Numbered from the stretch's first letter, positions 23,068 to 34,723 are shown. The stretch is 64,000 bases of DNA from Pseudocercospora fijiensis CIRAD86 (GCF_000340215.1 NW_006921536.1:2071582-2135581), one strand, 5' to 3'. The notes: generated from the sequence alone by a model not told the origin. Made by a program: numbers and translations.

Positions 23068-24126
23068 TCACTTGCCAGCGTTGCCGCGTCCTCGAGACCA
23101 ACCTCCACGGCCCCCACGACCACGACCGCCGCGACCACGAGAGCCGCCTCGACCGCCTCGCTGGGCAGTCTGCATTGCTGGCCTTTGGTATGGCTGCTTC
23201 AGCAGATACAGCTCCATGGTGGTTTGGGCATCTTCGACCGGACTGTGGTTATCTACTTGAATCGTCTTCCCAAGCACATCCTGCGCGCAAGCCCTGAGAC
23301 CAGGCTGACGATTGTTGTCAACCTCGTACGAATACAAGACCTGGGTATCGACGACTTGCGGGTGGTTGAATAGGAAGTCCTCATGAATGTAGAAGGCCTT
23401 CTTGTCGTTTGAACCACCATGTAGGACGACAGGGCGGCCGGTGAGTATGCGGACGAGCCAGCCCTCGACCCTCTCCGCAGGCTGGGCATCGTTGTCTTTC
23501 TTCAAGTCCTCGTGGGTTACGCCAAAACCTCGCCACTCGGCGGGAAGGACTTTTTCTATGCCGAGGTGTTTCTCGTTCTTGTAGTAGACGAAGGTGTCAA
23601 GGATGACTTGACCGAGAGTGTTGGTGACAGCTACTCGGCCTAGTCGATTCGACCGTCTACCATCTTTCTTCCAGTCTTGGAATTCGATGTCCATGGCCAA
23701 AGGCTCATGGGGATCGACAAGGAGATTCCAATGCGGTTTGATCTGGGTGGCGATGCAGAATGGAGGGTTCCGCGGCGCGCTTTGCTTAAATACTGGTGCT
23801 GGGTGGGACTGGTCTGTGAGTGTAGCCGGAGCGGTAGCCTGATCGGCGGTCGAAGTGGCTGCGGTCGAGCCTGAGGAGGAGTTCGGGGAAGAGGATGGTG
23901 CTGATGCCATCTCGAGATAGGTAGATCCTCTTGGATCGAAGGGAAAGGAGTTGGTGCTTTGGTAAAGCGAGATCGATGTAGCGAATGCTTGTGTGCACTT
24001 TTCCAGTATGCCAGAAAAGTAGAGTGTGGTATCGCTGTCTGGAACTTGCTGAAGAAAAGAATCCAACCGAGGAATCAAGAGCCTTTTAAACCCTCCAGCC
24101 TCGACCGTCACCATTGCAAAATCCAT
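23068..24126 (-). CDS. DEDDh 3'-5' exonuclease (RNase T/REX-like) with C-terminal RGG tail
   Basis: 352 residues, one exon. The three exonuclease motifs are in order: Exo I LAMDIEFQDW (D-x-E), Exo II VVLHGGSNDKKAF with VVDTQVLYSY, and Exo III DNHSPVEDAQTTMELY (H-x4-D), marking the DEDDh subclass of the RNase T fold that trims RNA or DNA 3' ends with two metal ions. The last ~40 residues form an Arg/Gly repeat (RGG box), typical of RNA-binding and nucleolar proteins. The first ~130 residues lack a domain and include a Ser/Thr/Ala linker. The family resembles fungal REX4-like proteins, though Exo I is IEF rather than the usual CEM. Two relatives lie within 3 kb. Confidence 0.8.
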   Translation of the reverse strand: MDFAMVTVEAGGFKRLLIPRLDSFLQQVPDSDTTLYFSGILEKCTQAFATSISLYQSTNSFPFDPRGSTYLEMASAPSSSPNSSSGSTAATSTADQATAPATLTDQSHPAPVFKQSAPRNPPFCIATQIKPHWNLLVDPHEPLAMDIEFQDWKKDGRRSNRLGRVAVTNTLGQVILDTFVYYKNEKHLGIEKVLPAEWRGFGVTHEDLKKDNDAQPAERVEGWLVRILTGRPVVLHGGSNDKKAFYIHEDFLFNHPQVVDTQVLYSYEVDNNRQPGLRACAQDVLGKTIQVDNHSPVEDAQTTMELYLLKQPYQRPAMQTAQRGGRGGSRGRGGRGRGGRGGWSRGRGNAGK

Positions 24127-24212
24127 TCACGACCTGGCGACCTTCACCAGAGAAGCCATTCACGTCGAGGATGAATGCCATTGTTTCGACTCCAGCCATG
24201 CCCTTCACAAGC

Positions 24213-24447
24213 TGCGGGATAACAACAAAGGGTTGTCGACAGGACAGGGCTTTGTCGTCAAAGCTCTTCCGAAGCTGCTGAGCAGAGTGGTGCTGGGCGT
24301 TTGGGGATGATTGTATACATTGTATGAGTTGAGGGATAGCAACAAAGGATTGTCGACAGAACAGGGCTTTGTCTGTCGTTAAGATTTTTCCGAAGCTGCC
24401 GAGTAGAGTAGTGCTGGGCGTTTGTGTATGATTGTATACATTGCATG
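24213..24447. repeat. About 115-bp tandem duplication
   Basis: Two head-to-tail copies share AACAAAGG, TTGTCGACAG, ACAGGGCTTTGTC, CCGAAGCTGC and GTGCTGGGCGTTTG, each ending in ATTGTATACATTG. They begin about 90 bases beyond the start codon of the minus-strand exonuclease gene, so they lie in its promoter region. Confidence 0.8.
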
Positions 24448-24565
24448 AGTGTTGAGTATAACCTAAGAAAAAGTCAGAAAAGTGTGCTTCAGAACAGCGG
24501 ATGTAGGCGGAGGGAAAGGAAGAATATATTACCTGTCGTCTGCAGGACGTTTACTCATGGGGAGC

Positions 24566-24775
24566 ATGTCTCAAGGCTTTCTCTGATGTCTAGAACAAAG
24601 ATTTCGGAGGCCCGACAGTCTCATCACCTCTCGGAAGTGGCACGTAGTCTGCAGGCCTTCACCTCATATGCCGCATGTCTCAAAACTTCCTTTATTAAAG
24701 TCCGAAGCAAAAAAAAGAAAATTTCAGAGGCGCCGCAACAATCTCATCACCTCTCCGAACTAGCCTCTCTCGCCA
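24566..24775. repeat. About 110-bp diverged tandem duplication
   Basis: GCATGTCTCAA, then CGGAGGC or CAGAGGC, then TCTCATCACCTCTC recur in the same order at about 24,566-24,645 and 24,675-24,770. The second copy overlaps the last codons of the minus-strand gene at 24,747-25,268. Confidence 0.65.
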
Positions 24776-25268
24776 TCGCCATCCACTCATCATAAGCCTC
24801 CCGATTATCCTTCAAAAGAACAAGAGCAGGAAAATTATCAAGTCTGATTTCTCCTCTACCTTGATTGCCGGGAACTCGAGCAATCTCGTCTCTTCGACCT
24901 TGCTGTTTGCCGGTCTGCGATTGCCCTGCAGCAAGTTTTGATTTAGAAGATTGCGAGGCATGATCATGATCATGATCGGGGGGTGCATGAGTTGTACTGG
25001 AACGGGAGGTGACGCTCTTGCTGTGCCGGAGGCTTGTCTCGCCGTGAGACATGTTCTGCTTGTTTCGTTTATGGAGCTGTCTCTTGGGGCCTGAGCTGGC
25101 GTTTTCCTCCGGCACGGCTGGATCCCAGTGGACTCGCCGGTCAAGTTGTTCATTGTCGTAGTCGATTGTTGCTCGTCCTTTGCCTTTGTTGTTGCGGGGT
25201 CCAGCAGAACCCCCTTCTTGCGGGGCATCTGAGTTATACTCGTTGTTGTCTTCCGTGCTGTAAGACAT
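24747..25268 (-). CDS. Hypothetical hydrophilic protein
   Basis: 173 residues, one exon, starting MSYSTEDNNEYNSD. It is Ser/Asp/Lys/Gln-rich and largely disordered, with a His/Asp alternation (DHDHDHA) near residue 100. The only ordered-looking part is the C-terminus, RLDNFPALVLLKDNREAYDE, which may form a short helix. No family is recognised. The reading frame is plausible but unsupported by a domain. Confidence 0.45.
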   Translation of the reverse strand: MSYSTEDNNEYNSDAPQEGGSAGPRNNKGKGRATIDYDNEQLDRRVHWDPAVPEENASSGPKRQLHKRNKQNMSHGETSLRHSKSVTSRSSTTHAPPDHDHDHASQSSKSKLAAGQSQTGKQQGRRDEIARVPGNQGRGEIRLDNFPALVLLKDNREAYDEWMAMAREASSER

Positions 25269-26029
25269 ACTTGTCTGGCCTGTAGCGAGGGAGAAGATTG
25301 ATTTCTCGATGAGTAGGTCCTTTTGAAGGCAAGTTCAGTACTCTCTCAGTGACGTGATGTTTCCTCAGACGGTTGAGCTACTGTTATTCCTGAAGACTTT
25401 TGATCTTTCTGAAATCGCAAGGTTCCAGTTGTAGTAATGCGAGTGAAGTCGCTAGCGTAGCCGCTCAGTTCGGACGAGTTCTCGCATGGCATATGTAGTT
25501 CGGGCTTCTCTCGTTCTCGCCAAGACTATCAGGTCATGCATGTGATCATCCGACAACTGTGTAACGTTCGACGGGTCAACGCTAAGAAGTCCCATGGATT
25601 GGGAGAACAGGAATTGCAAATTGGATGACGGACAGGTCGCCGGGGAGCAAAGTGTGAAAGCAGAAGATGAGAATACTGTGAATAGGATCAGTAGGATCCT
25701 GAGCTGATCGGCGACTCGGTGTCTCAAGATCTGCGGCTCAAACAGTATATAAGGCTCCTCCCGAAGATTGTACCTGCATTTGGTGCCTGAACTCAACAGG
25801 CAGGGTCTATTAATGCCTGGAACAAATTATTCCAAGGATGACTGACCTTCAATCGTGAGATCTTGCTAGATCATCTACAAATTATTCAGCTGCTCGATCT
25901 ATAGGTCACTGGGTATCATGGCAGCTGGCCAAAGAATATACAAACCAGTCTAATCCCCAAACTAAACAAAGCCTCTCTTCGTAAGGTGTGCATCTGACGC
26001 CAATAGCCTCGACCATCGCAGTCAGACCA
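25269..26029. other. Intergenic region with one doubtful minus-strand frame
   Basis: A 114-codon minus-strand frame (25,452-25,796) contains a hydrophobic run RILLILFTVFSSSAF but opens at TTG, and a TATATA lies inside it, so I do not call a gene. The rest is non-coding between the hypothetical gene and the 3' end of the ABC transporter. Confidence 0.35.
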
Positions 26030-28182
26030 TCAAGACTTGCGCAGCCAGGTCACGAGCCAACCCAACAAGCGGTAGACGATGATGATGGCGATCATGATGC
26101 CAGCCCACTTGCCCTCTCTACCCAATGCATAGCCATAATCTTGCAGAACTGCCGGCCCAGCGATCTTGCATTGACTTTGCAGTTCGCTTGAATACATGCA
26201 GTGACAGCTGTCGCCGACACGTGCGCAGGAGAAGTCTCTGGCCTTGAACTCGTTGACCATCATGCCCTGGAAGACGTAGGCTTGATAGTCGATGTAGTGG
26301 AACACGTACTTCCAGAACCCGTTGAGGACCGGCATTGAGACAAGGAAACCTCCAACGCTCATCCAGAGACTGCGCAATCATTAGCATAGTCTCGCAGAAT
26401 GATGCTTATTCCACGTACCCGTTCGCGAATGCAATCAATGCCAGTGCTACCACGAAGTTTGGGAACAGAGACGACATGAAGACCACAAGTGATTCCGCGG
26501 CCAAGAGGTCGAGAAAGAGCCACATGATCCACGTGAAGAATGCCGCGGCATCTGGGCGCAGGTTGATAAGCCAGTAGGATACCACCGAGAACAGCACAGA
26601 TATCAGGAAGAGGTAGGGTAGGCCGATGATGAAGTTCGACAGGAGGAATGCAGCAGGACCATACAAGCCATTTGCTCGCTCTTTGACGAACGAAGCTCGA
26701 TCTTCGAGGAAGGCTGGAACGTAGGCAACTGCCATGAAAGACATGAACGCCGAGCCGAAGAACTAGAGCGTGTCAACAGTGCACTCGCCCGCAAAAAATC
26801 GGACTCCGCACTTACGATAGCGTTCACGATTGGCTGAATGTTCTTCTGCTCCGAGCTCAGACGCAGCCAGACTGTGCCCATCATGACGGCCAAGCCCATG
26901 TACATGGCGAGACGAATCCAGTAAGCGACAATATCTCGGAAGCTCTTGATGAATGCACGGTGAAGAAGAACCACAACTTGCGCGAAGAACGATGGCTTCT
27001 TCCCAGTACCTTTGATCTGAAGGCGACGATTCGACTTGAGACCTTTCAGTTCTTCGTGAAGCTGTCGCGCACGCGGAGAGTCTTGCCATCCTTGAAAGAC
27101 AGTCTCGAGAGGTGTATGGGCGGAATCGACAGAGAAGTCGGCATTGACCAGATCGAGAACATGTTCGGCTGGATTGATGTTGCCTGGAATAGGCATACCA
27201 ATCTCAGCGAAGAAGTCGGACATCTCCGGTACAGGGCCGGCATAGCAGGTCTTGCCTTGCGAGAGTAGTGTGACTTTCGAGAAGAGGTCGAAGGTCTTGG
27301 TTGATGGCTGGTGTATGCTCGCAATGACAATCAACTGCTTTTCATTAGCAAGGAACGTTGGGAAAGTGACTGATGATGAGAACGCACCCGGTTTTGCCGA
27401 GCAATGTTGCGGATGAAGGAGATAACTTCAAAGCTCGCCGTCGAATCCAATCCGCTTGTTGGTTCATCGAGGTACAAGACGCGTGGACCTGTGATCAGCT
27501 GTGTCGCCACGCTCACTCGCCGCTTCTGACCTCCAGAGATTCCTTTTTGCAGAGGAGTGCCGATAAGAGTGTGTCGCTGGCCGCTCAAGCCAAAGGAGTT
27601 TATCAGTTTCGAGACGCGATCTCGCGCTTCTGCTTTCGTGACGGACCTTTGCTATGGTCAGCTGTGCTAGGTTACAAAGTCTGACAAGATGCCTTACCCG
27701 GGCAGAGATAGTCTGGCAGCAAACTTCAGGGTCTCCTCGACGGTCAGTGAGCCGATCAGTGTGTCTTCCTGCTCCACGAAAGATGCGATCGCCCGGTGCG
27801 TGGCAAGTGAGGCCTCCTCGCCAGTGACCAATACTTTCCCCGTGACAGTGGCCGTCTGGCGCTGTGCAAGTGTGTTGAGCAGCGTGGTCTTGCCAGATCC
27901 AGATGGACCCATCAGCGCAACCATTTCGCCGGGTCTAACGATGCCCGAAGAGAAATGCAGAATGTTGCGGTCGCGACGGGTCGAGCGATCCTCGACCGTC
28001 ACCGTCAGGTCTTGCCATGCCAGGCTTTCTACGTCGTCGTTGGTGAAGATGGGGCCGACGTCGGGCTGCTTTTCGAGGTCTCCCAGCTGCATCTCGCTAC
28101 CTGATGAGCGAGCGTTAGTGTCGGTGTCGGGCATGACGAGCATCTCAATATCTGATCTGAAGGAGTGGCGAGGTTGTGGCAT
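26030..28182 (-). CDS. ABCG (White/WBC-type) half-transporter
   Basis: Five exons on the minus strand: 28182-27698, 27646-27388, 27337-26816, 26762-26419 and 26369-26030. All introns are 49-53 bases with GT/AG ends. The product is 649 residues, normal for half-size ABCG. The nucleotide-binding domain comes first: Walker A GPSGSGKTT at about residue 92, signature GISGGQKRR at about 197, Walker B VLYLDEPTSGLD at about 218, H-loop SIHQPS. Six membrane segments follow, with a large extracellular loop before the last containing several Cys (SCHCMYSSELQSQC). This reverse order is diagnostic of ABCG. Such transporters export lipids, sterols, toxins or drugs; the substrate cannot be read from sequence. 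Confidence 0.92.
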
Positions 28183-29783
28183 GTGGAACGGGGGTGAGGG
28201 GTGTAGAAGTGACGGTGTGCACTCGGAGAGGTCAATGATTGCTTGCCACGTTCACTCCATCATGTGGTCAGGGCGAGGTTTTGTTTGTTCGAGCTTGCAG
28301 GTGCGCAGGCCTGAGGCGGGCAAACGCCGCTCGGCGAGGTTCACGAACGATTTCAAGGACACGGCAGGGCGGAGTGCAGTCGTGCGCGGGTGTGTGCAGT
28401 GCATGCTGGACGTTCGTTTTGCGGTTTGACCGAGCAGCGGCCCTGGTTGATCATCGGGTTGCACATGCTGGTGATGCCGCTGATGAGCGGTAGCGTAAGT
28501 TGGTCGGGTGTGTTCCACGCTGCCGTTTCGTGGGATGGGCGGGCCGATGATGCGTTGAGTGTGTGGGCGGAAAGGAGTGACAGTGACAGTGACCGGTCAG
28601 GGAAGGTCAGAGTCTCATCTCATACAGCACTGCAGCGAGCGGCGTGGTGGAACAGTGGCGTCCTGCAATTGCATATACCTCTGCTGTGCAACATGCGCCC
28701 TGGTCCCAGAGCTCGTTACCGTTCCCTGCCAGTGGTCGCCTCCCTGTCGTGCCTGCATCGACGTCGCCAGCGTGGAGTGGAGATTTCGGTGGTCGAGATC
28801 GCTCCGCCCATCAGACGGGCACAGTGTGCGCTGTAGGACGGCACAAGAGCGTAGGGCGGAGGTGCTCGGCGGGAGGACGCGTGAAGGCGAATGGCCGACA
28901 CGCGAAGCACGGCGGTTGTGACGATTCGGTTGTCGTTCGTTGTAGAGATTGAGTTTGGCAGCGGCGTCACCATCCTGGTCGGCTAGCTCTGCAGGGCTCA
29001 GCGGGAAGCAGACTCCAGCTGTCAAGCAACGACATCTGCACGTATCCTATCTACAAATTGCTGTCCACCGCTTATTCCACATGCAGCGCGCTGTGCGGAC
29101 TACGCCTTGCCAGCATGTGCTCATCTCCTGCCCGGCCATGTCTCTCCTCTCATGACTTGTGCACATCAAGCAGCGATTGCTCAGCACCGAGTGGCAGAAG
29201 TGTATCTAGGCATGGCATTTGCAGTAATATTAATAGTGTGAAAGTGCTGCTCATCATTTCCTCTGCCCATTGCTCGTCGTCTTTCGGGCATCACAAAATC
29301 TTTTTTAAAAAAAAACTCGAAGATTGAAGTATAATGCAGAGTGCTGATCCTCTGCGTTTCTGCTGTTCCAATATGCGTGATATTTCTTGCGAGAGTGCAC
29401 GAAGCGCCCATGAGGACCTGCCAATGTCATGAGACATAATACACGTGAATGCACTCAGCCTTCACACTCTTTTGCCTCTCTCACTTGCTGTCAGTCCGGC
29501 TTGTCCGCTAATTTGTTCCGTCACATCGGCGTATCGGCGACCATGTCCATGACGTCTGACGCAAGACATCGCAATATCCACTGCTGCATTCAGACGATTT
29601 GCTCAAGGTCGCGGCGCAAGATCGCCACATAGCCCCACCCATTCGAATTTGGGCCATGTAGTTTGCTGCTGACTCTATCGTGAAGAAAATCAACGTCATG
29701 TGGGCGGTGCCCGGGAATTGGGGAATTGGTAACCGTCAAACGCATTGCATACATGTACATCACCTGGTACTGGATATCTACCT
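28183..29783. other. Long intergenic region, no gene supported
   Basis: This lies between the start of the ABC transporter and the stop of the complex I subunit gene, both on the minus strand. Many short frames overlap on all six frames, a sign of GC-rich non-coding DNA rather than genes. A short run of eight or nine A follows TTTTTT near 29,300. The transporter promoter should lie in the first few hundred bases. Confidence 0.45.
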
Positions 29784-30590
29784 CTATCGCTGTTCATATG
29801 GCCGCCCAGTCGCCGTCTGATACTGCGCAGTAGCACCAGTCCTAGCCTCTCCAGCGTCCAAGTCAGCAGCCGGGATTTGTGCAGCATCATTGGTAGGTTC
29901 CAATGGATATGAGGTCGATGGCAAACTCTGTAAATGCTTGCGATGGTGTTCGTGAGCCTAACAGTGTCGTCAGTGCATCCGGCTTTCACCACAAGCCAGC
30001 CTAGACTTACAAATGGCAGACCACAGTATGTGCACACGCAAATCTGGGGCTTGTCCACGTTGATAAAGATTCTTGGATGTCCCAGAGGTCCTCCGCCTCC
30101 ATCACACGACACCACGCGCTCTTTCGTCCATTGCACTGGTTGCTGGTGAATGAGTTCAATGGCGGCTAAAGGTCGTGGCTGGAAGTTGCTCCGTCAGCCA
30201 TTGTCCATTCCTGTGCAGCACATATCCTCTTCCAATGCATCATACCTGATCCTCCATGATAGTCTGCTCAAACCGAGGCCCAACCATTGCCCGCGCTCTC
30301 GGCTGCTGACTCCTGCTCCATATGGTTGCTCTGTTGGGTGCCTGCATGACACGCTTGGCCTCGGCGGCCTCTGGCTGCTCTACGAGAGCTTCGTCCTGGC
30401 CTGGAGCTACGGTCGGCAAGGCATTGGTGCTCGAGACGGGCGATCGCCTCTCCTTGGGATTCGGGTCGTTCGCGGGGACCGTATTGTCTGTGGTCGTCGC
30501 CGGCGGCGCATGCGTACTGTAGTTATAGAAGCCAGCTACATTTCTTCTTGTGACAGCAGGCAAGAACCTGCGCGTGCTTCGCTGCAGCAT
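29784..30590 (-). CDS. NDUFS6: NADH:ubiquinone oxidoreductase zinc-finger subunit, NDUFS6-type
   Basis: Three exons: 30590-30246, 30178-30011 and 29957-29784 (introns 67 and 53 bases). The product is 228 residues. The start has an Arg-rich amphipathic presequence (RSTRRFLPAVTRRNV) for mitochondrial import. Family blocks follow: QAPNRATIWSRSQ, RAMVGPRFEQTIMEDQ, then the zinc site: ERVVSCDGGGGPLGHPRIF with a Cys and His, and CTYCGLPF with the C-x2-C. The second splice restores FAHEHHRKHLQSLPSTSYP, continuous with known fungal homologues. The subunit sits in the peripheral arm of complex I and is needed for a late assembly step. The long C-terminal tail is typical of filamentous fungi. Confidence 0.92.
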
Positions 30591-31203
30591 TTTGTGATGT
30601 GTATGCTGGTGTTTCCCTCACGATCTGGGTCGCCGTCGCTGCCATGGAAGCTTCTCTGTGCCTGCCGTGATTGGCCAGAGCACAGACCAGCTCTTGGCTT
30701 GTCCGAAGTCCACAACATGGGCAACATCTTCCGGGCTGCCATCCACACGAAAAGATCATTTTAAAGAGAACGTGCTCCACTGACAACCATCACGATCTTT
30801 TGGACTATACTATAGGCGCGAACGTGATGACAACGATAGTTATACAAAACTCTGCAGAAGCACGAGACGCACTTGTCGCTATAGAGCTCAAAGCTAGACG
30901 AGGGCCACTATCGCTAAAGGTTGCATATCGATCTTCTAATACATGTATACTTTGACGCCAGCATTTCGCTTGTGCGATAACTCTGCCTGTGAGATAGGTG
31001 GACACTTAGCACCATCTCCTTCGACCCCTTCGGCGCACTTCACAAGCTTTGTGCGATCAGCTTGAATGAAGAAAGGCACAGAATATCGTGCCTTGGTGAG
31101 CACCTTCATGTGTCGGGAAGCAAGCCGCTTAGCTAACATAAACAGACGATCAACCCCATTCTCAAGTGGAATTGAGTAAGGTCTTTATTCTAACCGAAGG
31201 ATA
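30591..31203. other. Intergenic region, no gene
   Basis: This holds the promoter side of the complex I subunit gene and the 3' flank of the HET gene. No frame shows a domain. Confidence 0.4.
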
Positions 31204-33272
31204 TCAAACGATATCGAAGGATTGTTGATCATCTCCAGCGCCCCGCCAAGTGCCATCATGGCCAACAAAGTAAGCTTGGATGTCATGTACGATCCGTGGG
31301 AAAGAGAGCCTTCCAGGGTCACCAGTAGGGTCGTTCAGCACGCCAAGCAGCGATGGTCGGGAACTAGACAGCGGTCTCGGTGCCAATCGGACATGAGTAC
31401 AAAATGCTGGCCCCAGAAGGTAGTAATCGGACGAAGATGCTGGTCTGAGCAAGAGAGGAGTGTAGCCTCCCTCTAGGGTTGTGATCATGTCGCCTTTACG
31501 TGCAATAGCAGGTGTGTCCCACTCGCATTGGAACAGGATCGACCAATCGTCGACCATGGATCCGTTAGTCTCGCATGGACAGGCATTGCTAAAAGCTATC
31601 TGAGCTTTGCCGACCGTGACTGTGTACCTGGCGATTGTGTGTTGACGAGCCCTACCACGAACAGGCTGCTGGAAGTGATCTGGTTCAGGGTTGTTGATAG
31701 AATACCGCTGAGTGAGCTCGTACCCGTGCCTTTGAACGCAGTCATCACAGCTTCTCAACGTGGCTAACAGCCGGCCACGTAGTCTCAGGGCAAGTGGATT
31801 CGAGGGCGATATTGGAGCGAATGAAGTGTCGCGACGGGCGTTGTTGAGCAGTGCCTCGAGTGTGAGCTTCGCCCGCCGGTACATCGCATCCAGGTGTGTA
31901 AGGATGATCATCATAGGTTGGGTAGACTTTCTCCAATCTGGTACCCAGGATGGCAACCTTGTACCGTCCACATCCGCTGCGTAAGTGGCATCTAAGTACA
32001 GCACCGAAAGATCCCTCTCCCGCATGATGAGGTAGAGCGCAACATCTCGAAACACCTCGCAAGCAGATCGCGAGTAATCAATGCGCAGAGGGTGGTCTGG
32101 GTAGCCGGATGACATGCTCGCCTTCGGCGCATGCCAATAAATGCATAGATATAGTCTCGCTGGTCGGTACACTTGCTACCGACCGATCGGCGCAACACAT
32201 TGATGAGATCCAATGCGAATTTCTCCTCATTCTGCAGGAGTGGATTGCGAATGTCACTCTGCTCGGCCCTAAGCAGAAGTTGTGGCGACGCACTCACAAG
32301 GCTTGTCTGGAGATACTTCATCCGCGTGTAGATCTGTTTTAAACGTGGCCTGTACATGCTGGGTGCTCGTAAGGTAAGTGTTTCTAGCTTCGAGCTTGAC
32401 CCAGTAGCCAAAAGGTCCTTGGGGAGATGAAAATTGCCACAAATCATGGTTGGCTCTCGTGCTGCCCATATTTCCTGTTTGATCCAGGCTCGGTCGTACC
32501 AGGATCGGTGTAGAAGGTCCCTGATACCGTCGATCACGTTTGAGGCATGTTGGTCACATAGCATGCCATGACCAGACGTCAGACCTTTCGCCGTTTCAGA
32601 GCTTGCTTGCACGTCCTTGTTTGTATCAGAGGATCTGACAGAGCGTAAGAGATACGCTTCAACCAATTTGGTGTTCGCACCGAGTTCGCCGAGCCAGATT
32701 ACTACATGTAAAGCCTTCTTGAAGATGGTAAGCATTTTCGAGACTTGCTGCGACTTCTCGGCGTCATCTTCCTGGTTGATGCAGACTGCGTCCACCCACA
32801 GATACCGGTCGCGATTCCTGTATCGAATTCTTTGTAAAGCGTCGTGAACACTCCTAGTGATGGGAAATATACCATCTCTCAGCAAAAGCGGACAGAGAAA
32901 GTCTTGGGGGCCCCAGCAATGTGACAAGGCGTCGTAGAACACCCTTTCTTGACTGGCGTGAAGCAGTACTCCTTCACCGTGGAGTAGGTCTGCAACTTGA
33001 AGATCGGCAATCAGAGGACTGTTATAGTGACCTGGCCGCAGTCTCAGGAGTCGAATCTGCCAGTCGCGTAATGGCGTATACAGTCTTTCGGAAGCCTCCC
33101 GTCGGGCGGGAACTGTTGACGCACTGGTTCCGATTTCTCCCTCCGAAATTGGTCGAAAGCCGTTCATAAGGCATGATTTCATGCACAACGCGCCTCCCTC
33201 ATCGCGAGTCCTTGCGACACTGCTGAAATCATGATCGCCGAGTCGCGTAGCACTGGCCGGATCTGCAGCCAT
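31204..33272 (-). pseudogene. Heterokaryon-incompatibility (HET) domain protein, frame-broken
   Basis: The frame starting at 33,272 carries the HET domain: YDALSHCWGP, RYLWVDAVCINQEDD and YDRAWIKQEIWAA are the three classic motifs. After DYIYAFIGM (about 32,160-32,135) the homologous continuation, YPDHPLRIDYSRS then CEVFRDVALYL and LPSWVPDWR, is in a different frame (31,204-32,172). The break lies within about 32,125-32,137. No GT...AG intron fits such a short gap, so this is an indel, a sequencing error or, less likely, a programmed shift. Joined, the protein would be about 680 residues, normal for the family. HET proteins trigger death on fusion of unlike strains and are often lost in some strains. 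Confidence 0.75.
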
Positions 33273-33627
33273 CTAACAGCAGGCATATATCAACGACGGA
33301 GGACATTGGGCTCCGACAAGCCATCGCCACCCTTAGTCGCCAAATGCCCTGAGCAAAGGTGACAAGGTGGCTACGTGCGGTTCTGGTCCAAAGAGAAGCA
33401 CAGAGCAAAGGTGGAAAGTGGGAACTAGAGAGGAGGAGCTCGGCCTCGGCGAAGTCTTGGCATCAGTCAGTCGTCCGTCGGTTGCTTCAACTATGCAGCA
33501 CGTCATTACAACACCCCGAGCACAGCATAAGGGATCTCAGTCCTTGTACCAGCATGCGCAGATACATTGCGCTATTCACATGACCACTTTGTCCCTATCA
33601 CCCAGCTCCATCTGGCTTCAGCAGGCT
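33273..33627. other. Intergenic region, no gene
   Basis: This lies between the HET start codon and the stop codon of the farnesyl pyrophosphate synthase gene, both on the minus strand. No coding signal is seen. Confidence 0.45.
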
Positions 33628-34723
33628 CTACTTGCTCCGCTTGTAGATCTTTCTCAAGAATTCCGAGAAGACCTCCTTCTTCAAGCCCTCACTCTCATCG
33701 ATCGCGTCGATCTTCTCCCTCAGCTCGCCGACTCTCTTCTCCTCGTACTTGGTATACACCGATGTCAAATCCAATTCATTGAACACCTCTTTCACAGCGG
33801 CTTCCTTCTTGCTATCTTTCTGGCCGTAGTTCTTCTCAAGCACCTCTCTTTGGTCAGGGCTGGCAATTTTCAAGGCTTGGTTGATCAACCAGCTGCACTT
33901 GTTATCCTGAATATCTGTTCCGATCTTGCCCAATACTGACGGGTCGGCGAAGTTGTCGAGATAATCGTCTTGGATCTGGAAGTACTCGCCCATTGGAATG
34001 AGGATGTCTTCTGCGGTCTTGAGGTTCTTGGGCGTTGCGAAGCCGGCGAAATGGAGGGCGAGAGCGACGGGAAGGTAGAAGCTGTAGTATGCAGTCTTGT
34101 AGATGACGATGAAGGTGTACTTGTCCAGCGAGAAGTTGTCAAGGTCGACGTGGTCTTCTGGCGCGGTAAGAAGATCGCACTCTTGGCCGAGCTCAGTCTG
34201 AAAGGTGACTTCGTGGAACAGCTCGATCAGATCGACATAGTTCTTCTCTTGACGGAAGTACTTCTTGAGCAGGATGTAGATTGACGACTCGAGCATGAAG
34301 GCATCGTTGATCGCGATCATGCCGACATTTGGCATGAGGTACCAACATGGCTGGCCTCGGCGGGTCTTGCTGCTGTCCATGATATCGTCGCTGACGAGGA
34401 AGAAAGCCTGGAGCAGCTCGATCATCCAGCCAAGAGTGGCTGCTTTGAAGAACTCGTCATCGTTGAGCTTGCGGTTGAGAATGAGTTGTGTGGTGTCCAC
34501 GACGGACATGCCGCGATTGTACTTTCCGCCTAGGGTGTTGTGTTGGAGGGACTATCATGTCTAGCATCAGTCAATGCCTGGGACGGAGTGAATTGAGCGT
34601 ACGCCTCACCTGCTCGAACCATTTCAAAGCTTGATCTGGGAGCTTATATGTGTTGCAGTGCTCTTTCAAGTCTTGGACAAGCTTTGGGAAGACCGTCTCG
34701 AAGTTGCTGCGAGTGAAAGGCAT
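33628..34723 (-). CDS. ERG20: Farnesyl pyrophosphate synthase
   Basis: Two exons, 34723-34610 and 34551-33628, with a 58-base intron (GTGAGG...GATAG, CTGAT branch). The product is 345 residues, typical of fungal FPPS. It begins [19 protein letters not shown]. The first Asp-rich motif is [17 protein letters not shown] and the second is [16 protein letters not shown]. Two aromatic residues (F-F) stand just before the first motif, which limits chain length to C15. The C-terminus KIYKRSK is the basic tail that closes over the diphosphate. The enzyme condenses IPP with DMAPP and GPP to FPP for sterols, dolichol, ubiquinone and prenylation. The longer upstream frame reaching 34,879 is not needed. 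Confidence 0.95.

Noticed and set aside
25452..25796. A 114-codon minus-strand frame with a hydrophobic segment
   Set aside because: It opens with TTG, a TATATA lies inside it, and no usable start or family is visible.
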